Below, in pieces: positions 25,561 through 33,163 of a DNA stretch of 64,000 nucleotides (the first letter of the stretch is position 1; each line of letters begins with the position of its first letter). Under the pieces are notes generated by a model, which was given only the letters and a program-made list of their open reading frames with translations, made no database searches and was not told where the DNA came from. The position numbers and the translations under genes are program-made. Origin of the DNA: Streptomyces canus (lineage in GTDB: Bacteria; Actinomycetota; Actinomycetes; Streptomycetales; Streptomycetaceae); contig NZ_JAUSWW010000001.1 in assembly GCF_030815415.1 (NCBI RefSeq), positions 1-64,000 of the forward strand, in the 5' to 3' direction.

Positions 25561-25664
25561 TTGTGACCTGCGCTGTACTAAGACGCCATCCGCTTATCGA
25601 TCACGGGACTGGCCTGGTCGAACAGGGTTCCTGATCGGGTGATCGCGTGAGATTCGGCGCATGA

Positions 25665-25725
25665 CAGCAGGGCCTCCTGGTAGCTCGGGGGTGCGAACCA
25701 AACCAAGCACCAGGAGGCCCTGTTG
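25665..25725 (+). promoter_or_regulatory. hairpin that can bury the IS5 transposase ribosome site and start codon
   Basis: CAGGGCCTCCTGGT (25668-25681) pairs exactly with ACCAGGAGGCCCTG (25709-25722), and the stem can extend over the TTG start codon by A-T, G-T and C-G pairs to 25665/25725. The AGGAGG ribosome site at 25712-25717 is inside the stem. A transcript that starts outside the element would fold and block translation; one starting inside, after the left arm, would not. Confidence 0.5.
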
Positions 25726-26685
25726 CCGCAGTCTTTCGCGCTCGCGTGTGTGGAGTCCAACTCGCCTTCCCTGTCGTGTGACTGCCTCGCGCACAGGTTC
25801 GGCAACGCGGCAGACCGGCCTGACCGCGTCCCGAGCTATGTCTCGGACATGACGGAGGCTGAGTGGCAGGTCATTCGGGCGGTGCTGCCGGTTCCGGCCT
25901 GGTTGGAGGGGCGGGGCGGGCGGCCGGAGGGCTTCTGCCACCGGCAGATGATCGATGCGGTGCGCTATGTCGCCGACAACGGCGTCAAGTGGGCCAACCT
26001 GCCTGCGGACTTCCCGCCGTATCGGCGGGTGCATGCTTTCGCCCGCCGCTGGCAGGTGACGGGGCTGCTTGCTGAGCTCCACGACCGGCTGCGCGACAAG
26101 GTCCGCCAGAAGGAGGGCCGCGCGGTGGATCCGACGGCCGCGATCGTGGACTCGCAGTCGGTGCGGGCGGCGGCGAACATCCCGCGCTCCACTTCCGGCT
26201 GGGACGGCGGGAAGAGGGTGGGCGGCCGCAAGCGGCACCTGGTGGTGGACTGCCTCGGCATGGTCCTGGCCGTGGCTGTGACCGCGGCGAGCGTGCAGGA
26301 CCGCGATGCCGCCGTTCCTCTGCTCGAGCGGCTGCGAAAGATGTACTTCTCCATCCGCCTGGTGTGGGCGGACGGCGGCTACGCCGGGCGCCTGGTCGAC
26401 TGGGCGGCCGAGAAACTCCAGCTCACCCTCGACATCGTCAAACGCTCCGACGACACCACCGGGTTCGTGGTGCTGCCCCGCAGGTGGGTGGTGGAAAGAA
26501 CGCTGAGCTGGCTGATGCGCTCACGTCGTCTGGCGCGCGACTACGAGACGCTGCCCGCCATGCACGAGGCCATGGTGCTGTGGTCGATGACCATGCTCAT
26601 GAGCGGCCGCCTGGCCGGACGCCGCCCCCGGTGTTTTCAGCCGGCCGGCACCGCGAGCGCGGTGAACACCCCCGGCCGGACCTGA
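25723..26685 (+). CDS. IS5-family transposase
   Basis: 320 aa from a TTG at 25723 with AGGAGG five bases upstream; an ATG at 25849 (MTEAEWQVIRAVLPVP) is the other possible start. DDE residues: IVDSQSVRAAANIP (first Asp), VWADGGYAGRLVDWA (second Asp), and RRWVVERTLSWLMRSRRLARDYE (Glu and the basic patch). SGRLAGRR is the usual C-terminus, but here the frame continues about 20 codons beyond it, overlapping the end of a convergent gene. The DDE core is complete, so the enzyme may be active. Confidence 0.8.
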   Translation: MPQSFALACVESNSPSLSCDCLAHRFGNAADRPDRVPSYVSDMTEAEWQVIRAVLPVPAWLEGRGGRPEGFCHRQMIDAVRYVADNGVKWANLPADFPPYRRVHAFARRWQVTGLLAELHDRLRDKVRQKEGRAVDPTAAIVDSQSVRAAANIPRSTSGWDGGKRVGGRKRHLVVDCLGMVLAVAVTAASVQDRDAAVPLLERLRKMYFSIRLVWADGGYAGRLVDWAAEKLQLTLDIVKRSDDTTGFVVLPRRWVVERTLSWLMRSRRLARDYETLPAMHEAMVLWSMTMLMSGRLAGRRPRCFQPAGTASAVNTPGRT

Positions 26686-27107
26686 AGGGCCCACCCCCGC
26701 TCCACCAGGCGTTTCGCCTTCGACCGCAGCCCCTCGACCTTCGCCGGGACCACCTGCAGCCCCAGGGCCACGGCCAGCTGTTGGCAGCGCATTCCCTCCC
26801 GGCCCGCCTCCGACTCCAGCACCGACACGATCCGTTGATAGTCCGGCGCGAGCACCGACGCCGCCATGCCTTCGATCCGGTGCGGCACCGGCGAACCCGC
26901 CATCGCACCCCGCACCGGCTCCGCGGCTGCCGAAGACGGCTCGGCCAGCACCTCGGCCACCGTCGCCCGGGCATCCACCAGCCGCTGAAGGGCTCCTTCC
27001 GCCTCACTGAGCGCGGCCTGTACCCTCTCGGCCTCCTCCCGCAACCGCGCGATCTCTTCCCGGACTCTCTTCTCCCGGGCCTCCAGCAGACCGAGCACCG
27101 ACGGCAC
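26637..27107 (-). CDS. coiled-coil hypothetical protein, 156 aa
   Basis: GTG at 27107 with GGAGG six bases upstream. Residues about 5-50 (LGLLEAREKRVREEIARLRE EAERVQAALSEAEGALQRLV) form a long charged coiled coil; the C-terminal half (ALAPDYQRIVSVLESEAGRE GMRCQQLAVALGLQVVPAKV EGLRSKAKRLVERGWALQVR PGVFTAL) is a winged-helix-like DNA-binding domain. I recall this type of protein beside transposase genes in many Streptomyces genomes; it may be an accessory or a regulator. It overlaps the IS5 gene convergently by 49 bases. Confidence 0.65.
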   Translation of the reverse strand: MPSVLGLLEAREKRVREEIARLREEAERVQAALSEAEGALQRLVDARATVAEVLAEPSSAAAEPVRGAMAGSPVPHRIEGMAASVLAPDYQRIVSVLESEAGREGMRCQQLAVALGLQVVPAKVEGLRSKAKRLVERGWALQVRPGVFTALAVPAG

Positions 27108-27871
27108 CAGCCACCTCCACGAGCCAGACGAGCGGACGAACCACGCTCATCTCTCCCGCCACCAACCGGAGTTCATGCCCACCCACCCCGGACCAACGCA
27201 ACACGTTCGGAAAGCGGATGGCGTCTCAGGACCACTGCTCCAGGCTGAGTCATCTTCGCAGTTCCTTTGCGGGAGTAGGAGACCCGAGGGTGCGGCTCGA
27301 CACCACGGACATCGTGTGAGGGCCGGAAGTGACATCCCATAGCTGTTGGAACTGCTGAGGTGAGGTTTCGCGTATCTGTGACCAAATTGTCGCTACTGCG
27401 GGGCGTGACCCGACATGCCATCAGCAGGCGGGTAGCCAGACGACACGAGCCCTACTCGGTGGCCATCCCAGCGCGGATGGTGAGTAGGTCGCGCCCTCAG
27501 CTTGGAAAGCTGCGGGCATTTGAGGCTGGTTCTGGCGATGACCTGGGTGAAACGGCCATGGCGCGGCCCTGTTGGGCTCGGCCGGATCCCCGTGATTCCC
27601 CGAAGTTCCCCGCCCTATCTGGTGCGCTCGTGGTGCGGAGCGGCACCGGTTCTCAGAGAGTCGCGCTGGCGTGCACGTCGCCGTGAGCCGACGCACGCGG
27701 CAGTCGAACACTTGCGCCGCCTTTGCCGCGCCGCTGGTCGGTGTCACGGAGCCTGCCCTTGACGAACCGGGAGTGGGCTGACAATGGGCACCAATGTTCT
27801 GGGATTCCCTCCAAAGGGCTAGGTCTTCTGGAAGCATGACATGTCAGCTCTTGGCACTAGGAGGTACAGGC
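27108..27871. other. long intergenic region before the STAND operon
   Basis: No convincing gene in about 760 bases. A hairpin at 27451-27488 (CCTACTC..CCATCC / GGATGG..GAGTAGG) lies next to the tRNA-like arm at 27489-27512. TTGACG at 27759 and CAATGG at 27782 have a 17-base spacing and could be a weak promoter for the genes that begin at 27872. Composition shifts from GC-rich to visibly A+T-richer at about 27780. Confidence 0.4.
27489..27512 (-). other. tRNA-Gly-like anticodon arm, possible attachment-site remnant
   Basis: The minus strand reads CAGCTTTCCAAGCTG followed by AGGGCGCGA. That is a perfect anticodon stem with loop CTTTCCAAG (anticodon TCC, glycine) and a variable-loop start as in actinobacterial tRNA-Gly. 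The acceptor, D and T arms are not present, so it is no functional tRNA. Integrases often use the stretch from anticodon to T-loop as attachment core, so this may be an att remnant. Confidence 0.3.
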
Positions 27872-28282
27872 ATGGATCCGATCTCGGCGGCGCTCCTCGT
27901 AGCAATCGCGACCGGGGCAGCAGGGGAGGCCGGAAAGCAACTTTGGGGAGGATTGGCGGGACTGGTGCGCAGAAGGCCCGCAGGCGAGACAGCCGAACTC
28001 AATGCTGCGTCGTCAAATCCTGGAGAATCGGAACTGGCCCTTTTGGCTCAGTCGCCAGATGACGTGGATCTGGCACGAGCCCTCAGCGAGGCCTTGACAC
28101 ATCGAGCTGAGCACGACGAGGCGTTCCGGGCTGGCTTGATGCAGTGGCATCAACAAGCACAGGCGTTGCGTACGGGTGACGGAGAAACAAAAAACACCAT
28201 TAGCGGCGGAAACCAGAGTGGGCCCGTCTTGCAGGGACGTGATTTCTCCGGAATCAACTTTAATGGGCCGAGCCAAAAGTAA
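27872..28282 (+). CDS. small partner protein of the STAND NTPase, putative membrane-acting effector with C-terminal amyloid-like motif
   Basis: 136 aa from the ATG at 27872, with AGGAGG seven bases upstream. The N-terminus, MDPISAALLVAIATGAAGEA GKQLWGGLAGLVRRR, is a hydrophobic glycine/alanine-rich helix ending in arginines, like the start of Bell/HeLo-type membrane-targeting domains. The middle is helical and acidic. The tail, ISGGNQSGPVLQGRDFSGIN (110-129), carries a VLQGRD motif that recurs as VIQGRD near the N-terminus of the protein encoded 24 bases downstream. In bacterial amyloid-signalling (BASS) pairs the effector has such a motif at its C-terminus and the NLR at its N-terminus. The reading as effector is inference from this layout. 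Confidence 0.6.
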   Translation: MDPISAALLVAIATGAAGEAGKQLWGGLAGLVRRRPAGETAELNAASSNPGESELALLAQSPDDVDLARALSEALTHRAEHDEAFRAGLMQWHQQAQALRTGDGETKNTISGGNQSGPVLQGRDFSGINFNGPSQK

Positions 28283-28306
28283 TAGGAGTCAACGGAGAGC
28301 TCAGGT

Positions 28307-30673
28307 ATGAGTACAGGGGATTCGCGGCAGCGTGAGGTTTCTAACGAAATCCAAGACGGGCTATTCCTTCATGCGGTAATTCAAGGTCGAGATATCACTC
28401 TGCAATTGCCTAGAGTGATCCAACCCGCACTCGTGGGTTTGCCTGCCAGATCCCCTGTATTCACTGGTCGACAGGAGAGTATAGATGCGCTCCTGCATGA
28501 GATCGCCCCCAACGCCGACTGCGTTGGAAACTTCTTCCATGTAGTTTCGGGACTGGGAGGTGTCGGCAAGACGGAGTTGATTAGCCAGGTCGCTTATGAG
28601 GTGCTAAATAGAGGCTGGTTTCCAGGGGGTGTGCTATTCATAGATCTTTTTGGATATGACGATCGACGTCGCCTATCACCGGAGCGAGCGCTAGTCAGTC
28701 TTCTTCAGGCGATAGGAGTACCAGAAGAAAATATCCCTGAAGATCTCCAAAGCAGAATTAGACTCTATCGATCAATTCTGGCAGCCTACGCTGAACAAGG
28801 ATCTCGGGTTCTGATTTTGATCGACAACGCTTCTTCAGCTGAACAGGTCAGTGCCTTGCTCCCCTCTGATGGCAAAAATGTGGCGCTTGTTACATCCCGC
28901 CACACGCTGAGCATTGGTGGGCGTATACATGAACTGCAAGTACTCAGTGCAGACGCTTCTATTGAATTGCTTCGGAATGCACTGAGAGTCGCGCGAGGCG
29001 AGGGTGACACGAGAATTGATCAAGATATTGAGAACGCCTATGAGTTGTCGCGACTATGTGGCTATTTGCCGCTTGCTCTCCAGATATGCGCCGCAATCCT
29101 CGCAGACAGTCAGATGCGCCCTACGGCCTCGCTCGTAGCCTCCTTGAATAATTCCCACAGTCGACTCGATGCATTGCAGCGAGAAGAAAGGGCTGTACGA
29201 GCCGTTTTCGACTTGTCCTATGAGCTTCTCACCGAACGAGAGAAACAGGTACTAGGGTTCATCTCCTTCAGCCCGGGAGTCGATGTCTCGACGGCGGCTG
29301 CAGCCCGTTTGGTAGATGTATCAGAGAAAGAAGTTGAAGAGATTCTCCTGAGCCTTATCCGGTCTCACCTTCTTGAGCACGGAATCGCTTGGGGGCGCTG
29401 GCGGCTACATGACTTGGTCAGACTGTACGCCCTCGAAAAGGTTGCAGATCTCCCTGGGCAAGAGGATGCCGTATTGCGCCTCTTTGATTTTTACCTTGAG
29501 AATTCAAGAGCGGCTGCTGAACTCCTTGGAGGCGCGGAGAAAGGAGATGTATTCGATTCTCGTGAAGCTGCCCTTGAGTGGCTTGACGCGGAATATCAAA
29601 ACCTAATCGCAACTGTGCATATAAGTGCCAATCAGCCCGGACTCTTCCACTACGCAGCCGAGATTCCACACAGGCTTGCAAGGTATCTGGATATGCGACG
29701 CCTGTTTAATGACTGGAGAGAAGTCATGGAGGCGTCGCTTGTCATCGTCAGGGAAATCGGGTACGCAGAATTTGAGGCGAATGCCCTAGATAGTCTGGGA
29801 ATGGCGTGCCTAGAGCTCCAACAGATTCCCTCTGCCGTCTCATATCATCGTGAGGCTGTCGGCATCGCTCGGGAGATGGGGAACGAGGAAATGCTGGCGC
29901 AGTACCTCAATAATATGGGCAACGCGCTATTCCGGGGTCGTGACTTTCAGGCAGCTTTGGACGCCCATTCGGAGGCGGCGACGCTTTTCGATGGGCTGCA
30001 AAATAAGCTAGGGTTCGCTAGGGCATCTGATAATTCTGCCAGCGCTCTTCGCGAGCTAGGTCGCGCAGAAGAAGCAATTCGGTTGCACCAAGAAGCCGTC
30101 CGTTTGTTTAAGGAATCTGGCGCCACCGAGAACGAGGCTCGTGCCCTTACTCATTTCGGAAGTACGCTTTTGGATATGGGGCGTTCCGATGAGGCGGTAA
30201 CAGCTCAAAGAAGAGCTTCCGATCTACTTAAGGAGCTCGGTCTTTTCGCTCTCGCCGGGTATACCATGATTAACTTGTCGAATGCTCTGCGAGTAAATGG
30301 TGATTTGGAGGGGGCTCTCCATGCAATAAATGAGTCGTTGGAGATTCATGAATCGGTTGGTGACGTCCTTGGTGAGGGTAGGGCACTCAATCAGCGTGGT
30401 CTGATTTATACAGATCTCGGGGAATTTGAACGGGCTTCCAATAGTTTTGAGAAGTCTTTGAGTGTGCTATTTCAATTTGATGGTTTGATTGATCTCGGTT
30501 ACGCATACGCGAATCTCGGCAGACTTTACGGCGTAAATCGCATGCCTGTGGAGGCAATCGAGAATCTGAAAAAGGCATCAATTATATTCTCTGCATGTAA
30601 CGCTCAGGATGACGCCCTTATGGTTGGGCGACTAATTGACGTTCTGTCGTTCGCGATGCCTGGTAGTGATTAG
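28307..30673 (+). CDS. NB-ARC/TPR STAND NTPase (NLR-like)
   Basis: 788 aa. A short N-terminal segment, LFLHAVIQGRDITLQLP (19-35), shares the QGRD motif with the upstream small protein. NB-ARC domain: P-loop SGLGGVGKTE (81-90), Walker B VLILIDNASS (168-177), sensor VALVTSRHTL (192-201), CGYLPLAL (251-258, the GLPL box) and an MHD-like LHDL (367-370) after the winged helix. From about 470 to the end there are TPR units (ALDSLGMACLELQQIPSAVS, AQYLNNMGNALFRGRDFQAA, GRALNQRGLIYTDLGEFERA) that should sense a ligand. This is the architecture of bacterial NLR-like defence or signalling switches and of AfsR-like proteins without the SARP domain. Clearly A+T-richer than its surroundings, hence probably acquired. 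Confidence 0.85.
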   Translation: MSTGDSRQREVSNEIQDGLFLHAVIQGRDITLQLPRVIQPALVGLPARSPVFTGRQESIDALLHEIAPNADCVGNFFHVVSGLGGVGKTELISQVAYEVLNRGWFPGGVLFIDLFGYDDRRRLSPERALVSLLQAIGVPEENIPEDLQSRIRLYRSILAAYAEQGSRVLILIDNASSAEQVSALLPSDGKNVALVTSRHTLSIGGRIHELQVLSADASIELLRNALRVARGEGDTRIDQDIENAYELSRLCGYLPLALQICAAILADSQMRPTASLVASLNNSHSRLDALQREERAVRAVFDLSYELLTEREKQVLGFISFSPGVDVSTAAAARLVDVSEKEVEEILLSLIRSHLLEHGIAWGRWRLHDLVRLYALEKVADLPGQEDAVLRLFDFYLENSRAAAELLGGAEKGDVFDSREAALEWLDAEYQNLIATVHISANQPGLFHYAAEIPHRLARYLDMRRLFNDWREVMEASLVIVREIGYAEFEANALDSLGMACLELQQIPSAVSYHREAVGIAREMGNEEMLAQYLNNMGNALFRGRDFQAALDAHSEAATLFDGLQNKLGFARASDNSASALRELGRAEEAIRLHQEAVRLFKESGATENEARALTHFGSTLLDMGRSDEAVTAQRRASDLLKELGLFALAGYTMINLSNALRVNGDLEGALHAINESLEIHESVGDVLGEGRALNQRGLIYTDLGEFERASNSFEKSLSVLFQFDGLIDLGYAYANLGRLYGVNRMPVEAIENLKKASIIFSACNAQDDALMVGRLIDVLSFAMPGSD

Positions 30674-30707
30674 TTAGAGGGTTGACCGGGTACGTAGGTC
30701 GGCGGAG

Positions 30708-30853
30708 CGGCTTTGGGGTGGCGCTGCTTTGGCGCGAGTGATCATGGCCCCGTAAGCTTCCGGCGCGTCGGGCAGTCTGTGGACCTGCCCGGTAAAGCAC
30801 GACGTTGGGGCCATGATCTTCGATGCTTGCGCCAAAGTGGCTCCGTAAAGCCG
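30708..30853. repeat. multi-tier nested inverted repeat downstream of the STAND gene
   Basis: Four nested arms, from outside in: CGGCTTT/AAAGCCG (30708, 30847), CTTTGGCGC/GCGCCAAAG (30727, 30829), GATCATGGCCCC/GGGGCCATGATC (30740, 30807) and CGGGCAG/CTGCCCG (30769, 30785). All are exact. It could be a structured RNA, a cruciform, a replication or nicking origin, or a compound terminator 35 bases after the STAND stop codon. Confidence 0.6.
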
Positions 30854-31156
30854 TGGAGCCGACCGCCCCAGCCACGACGTACCCTTTCTCTGGCAGTAGG
30901 CGGCTGCATGCTTTGAGCGCGGCACGGGCGCCGGCCGGGCTGGAGCGGGGCGGAGACAGGAGCGCAGGCCCGGCCGGGGGCCGGGCCGCGCGCGGTGAGC
31001 GGAGCGAGCCGCCTTGAACCAGTAGAGAAAGTTGTAACTCAGTCGGGCGTGTGGGGCTTGTCTTGTCTCGCTTGATGCTTGACACCGCTTGCCTCGGCTT
31101 GGCTGCGTGTGCGCTTGGCGTAGACCCGTTGGCCTACGCTTCGGTTCATGGGGGCG
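30854..31156. other. intergenic stretch with a second GC hairpin
   Basis: No gene recognised. GGCCCGGCC/GGCCGGGCC with a three-base loop lies at 30967-30987. The composition returns to high GC here, and the minus and plus frames look like shadows. Confidence 0.4.
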
Positions 31157-31312
31157 ATGATCTGGAGCGGCATGCGGGAACGGGTGGAGATTCTGGCCCG
31201 TGCCGACAAGGCGCGGAAGGCCTTCGGCGCATGGGACAAGTACGGGGGAACGGGGCACGGTCCTTCCCCCGTGAAGGTGGGCACGCGGTTATTGATCACG
31301 CGGCGAGCGTGA
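31157..31312 (+). CDS. small hypothetical protein or 5' fragment, 51 aa
   Basis: ATG at 31157 starts MIWSGMRERVEILARADKAR KAFGAWDKYGGTG, a basic helix with coding-like codon use. From about residue 38 the sequence is the terminal part of the IS3 element, so the original gene was probably longer and was cut by that insertion at about 31280-31296. GGGGG lies just upstream. I do not recognise the family; it could belong to a plasmid-type element. Confidence 0.35.
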   Translation: MIWSGMRERVEILARADKARKAFGAWDKYGGTGHGPSPVKVGTRLLITRRA

Positions 31313-32225
31313 GTTTAGCGGTGTGGTGTCGGTGTTCGTATTCGTTGGGGCTGAGGTGGCCGTTGGCGGAGTGCCGGCGGCGGGTGTTGTAGCGGGTCAG
31401 CCAGGCGAAAACGGTCCTGCGGCAGGTGCCGGCGTCGCCGTAGTCGTGGGCGCCCTGGAGTGTCTCGCGTTTCAGGGACGCGTGGAAACTCTCGCAGGCC
31501 GCGTTGTCCGCGCTGGTGCCGACCGCGCCCATCGACCGGGTCACTCCGAGCTGGTCACAGAGGTCGGCGAAGGCCCTCGATCCGTATTGGGCGACCCGGC
31601 GTCGCTGTGGTGGATCAACTCTCCTTTCATATAGGGGTGTTGGTCGCGGTCGCGTTGCCACAGGGCCATCTCGAGGGCGTCCAGGACGAGCCGGGTCTCC
31701 TTCGAAGTGGCTGCCGACCAGCCGACGATGCGGCGGGAAAAGGTGTCCACGACGAAGGCGACGTAGACGACACCGGCGAACGTGGTGACGTGGGTGAAGT
31801 CGGCGACCCAGCAGCGGTTCGGGCTCGGGGCGACGAAGTCACGGTCCACCAGGTCGGGGGCACGTTCCGCACGTGGATCGGGGATCGTGGTGATGACCTT
31901 CCTGCCGCGGACCGCGCCGCTGATGCCGAGGTCACGCATCAGGCGTTCGACGGTGCAGCGGGCCACCGCGACATCCTGCCGGTTCAGGTGCCTCCAGATC
32001 TTCCGGGCGCCGTAGACACGGTAGTTGGCCTCGTACGCCTGGATGATCAGAGCTTTCAGCTCGGCGTCGCGAAGCGTGCGGGCAGCCGGCCGGGCCTGCC
32101 GTTTGTGGTGGGCGTAGTAGGTGGAGGGGGCGATCCTGCAGTCGTGTGCGGTCAGCACGCGGCAGATCGGCTCGACACCGCCGAAGCGGTCCTTGTACTC
32201 GTCGATGAACGCTACGAGCGTGTGT
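31296..32225 (-). pseudogene. IS3-family transposase OrfB with 2-base insertion
   Basis: The first part reads VAFIDEYKDRFGGVEPICRV, YYAHHKRQARP, then the integrase core with WVADFTHVTTFAGVVYVAFV VDTFSRRIVGW (first Asp) and ELIHHSDAG (second Asp). At about 31588-31593 two extra C shift the frame, and the rest (YGSRAFADLCDQLGVTRSMG, NAACESFHASLKRETL with the catalytic Glu, YNTRRRHSANGHLSPNEYE) continues in the other frame to the stop at 31296. The shift falls inside the catalytic core rather than at the orfA/orfB boundary, so it is a mutation, not programmed frameshifting. Confidence 0.8.
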
Positions 32226-32538
32226 GTGGCCGGTCGAGCTCGGCCGCGAAGAAAGACGCCGCGGCCTTCAGGATCTCGTTGGCCCGCTTGAGCTCGGCGT
32301 TCTCCTTCTTCAGCGCCTTCATCGCCGCGGATTCCTCCGTGGTCGTCCCTGGACGCTGTCCGGAGTCGATCTCGTCCCGCCTGATCCAGTTCCGCAGCGT
32401 CTCGGCGGAGCCGATGCCGAGTTTCTGCGCGACCGCCCGCAACGCGGCCGACTCGTTCGGATAGTCACCGCGGACTTCGGCGACCATACGGACCGCTCGT
32501 TTGCGCAGTTCAGCAGGGTAGGAGGAGGGACGTGCCAT
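32212..32538 (-). CDS. IS3-family transposase OrfA
   Basis: 108 aa: MARPSSYPAELRKRAVRMVA EVRGDYPNESAALRAVAQKL GIGSAETLRNWIRRDEIDSG is the helix-turn-helix, followed by a leucine-zipper-like stretch ALKKENAELKRANEILKAAA SFFAAELDRP. It overlaps orfB in the -1 frame, as usual for IS3 elements, where a fused OrfAB is made by ribosomal slippage. Since orfB is frameshifted the element cannot move by itself. Confidence 0.8.
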   Translation of the reverse strand: MARPSSYPAELRKRAVRMVAEVRGDYPNESAALRAVAQKLGIGSAETLRNWIRRDEIDSGQRPGTTTEESAAMKALKKENAELKRANEILKAAASFFAAELDRPHTRS

Positions 32539-32633
32539 GACTCGATCCTTTCACGGAATCGAGTGGTATGCCCCGGTTCTGATGGAGTCGGGTTGCTGGA
32601 CAATTGACGATCCAGCAGCCTTCGGAGGCCCTG

Positions 32634-32936
32634 ATGCCCCGCAGCTATCCGCCCGAGTTCCGCCGCAAGGTCCTCGATCTCGTCGCATCCGGAAGGAAGG
32701 TCGCCGAGGTCGCAAGGCTCCTCGGCATCAGCGACCAGACGATCTATGTCTGGCGCCGCCAACACCTCATCGATACGGGGCAGTTGCCCGGTACGAACAG
32801 CAGCGACCTGTCCGAGCTCGCTGCGGCTCGCAAGCGCATCACCGAGCTGGAGGCCGAGTTGGCCGTCCACCGCCGCGCAGCCGAACTCCTGGGTGAGGTG
32901 ACGTCCCCAAAAGGCGGTTCGAAGCCATCCACGTGA
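32634..32936 (+). CDS. second IS3-family OrfA
   Basis: 100 aa from ATG 32634, preceded by CGGAGG. MPRSYPPEFRRKVLDLVASG RKVAEVARLLGISDQTIYVW RRQHLIDTG is the helix-turn-helix and ELAAARKRITELEAELAVHR RAAELLGE the zipper. It belongs to an IS3 subgroup different from the minus-strand element next to it. Upstream TGCTGGA/TCCAGCA (32594-32617) forms a small hairpin near the element's end. Its partner OrfB is truncated. Confidence 0.75.
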   Translation: MPRSYPPEFRRKVLDLVASGRKVAEVARLLGISDQTIYVWRRQHLIDTGQLPGTNSSDLSELAAARKRITELEAELAVHRRAAELLGEVTSPKGGSKPST

Positions 32937-33163
32937 TGGCCCGTGAGCAGCTGCCGGTGCAGCTGGCCTGCCGGGTGCTGCATGTCGCCGAGTCCGGGTA
33001 CTACGCCTGGCGGAACCGGCCACCGTCGAACCGCCTGGTCAAGCACGCCTGGCTGACCGAGGCCATCGTGGGCATCCACGCCGCCTCCCGCGGCACCTAC
33101 GGCTCGCGCCGGGTGCACGCCGAGCTCGGGCTGGGCCTGAGCATCCATGTCAGCCACGCCACC
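32933..33163 (+). pseudogene. IS3-family OrfB, N-terminal fragment
   Basis: Reads MAREQLPVQLACRVLHVAES GYYAWRNRPPSNRLVKHAWL TEAIVGIHAASRGTYGSRRV HAELGLGL, the HTH_21/linker part of an IS3 OrfB. The sequence stops resembling the family at about 33163, before the DDE core, where group II intron-like DNA of the opposite strand starts. The start overlaps the OrfA stop by four bases. Confidence 0.7.

Noticed and set aside
27489..27512. Functional tRNA gene
   Set aside because: Only the anticodon arm and part of the variable loop are present; acceptor, D and T arms cannot be formed from the flanks.
31560..31620. Programmed frameshift in the IS3 transposase
   Set aside because: The shift lies inside the DDE core and there is no slippery heptamer; programmed shifts in IS3 occur at the orfA/orfB overlap.
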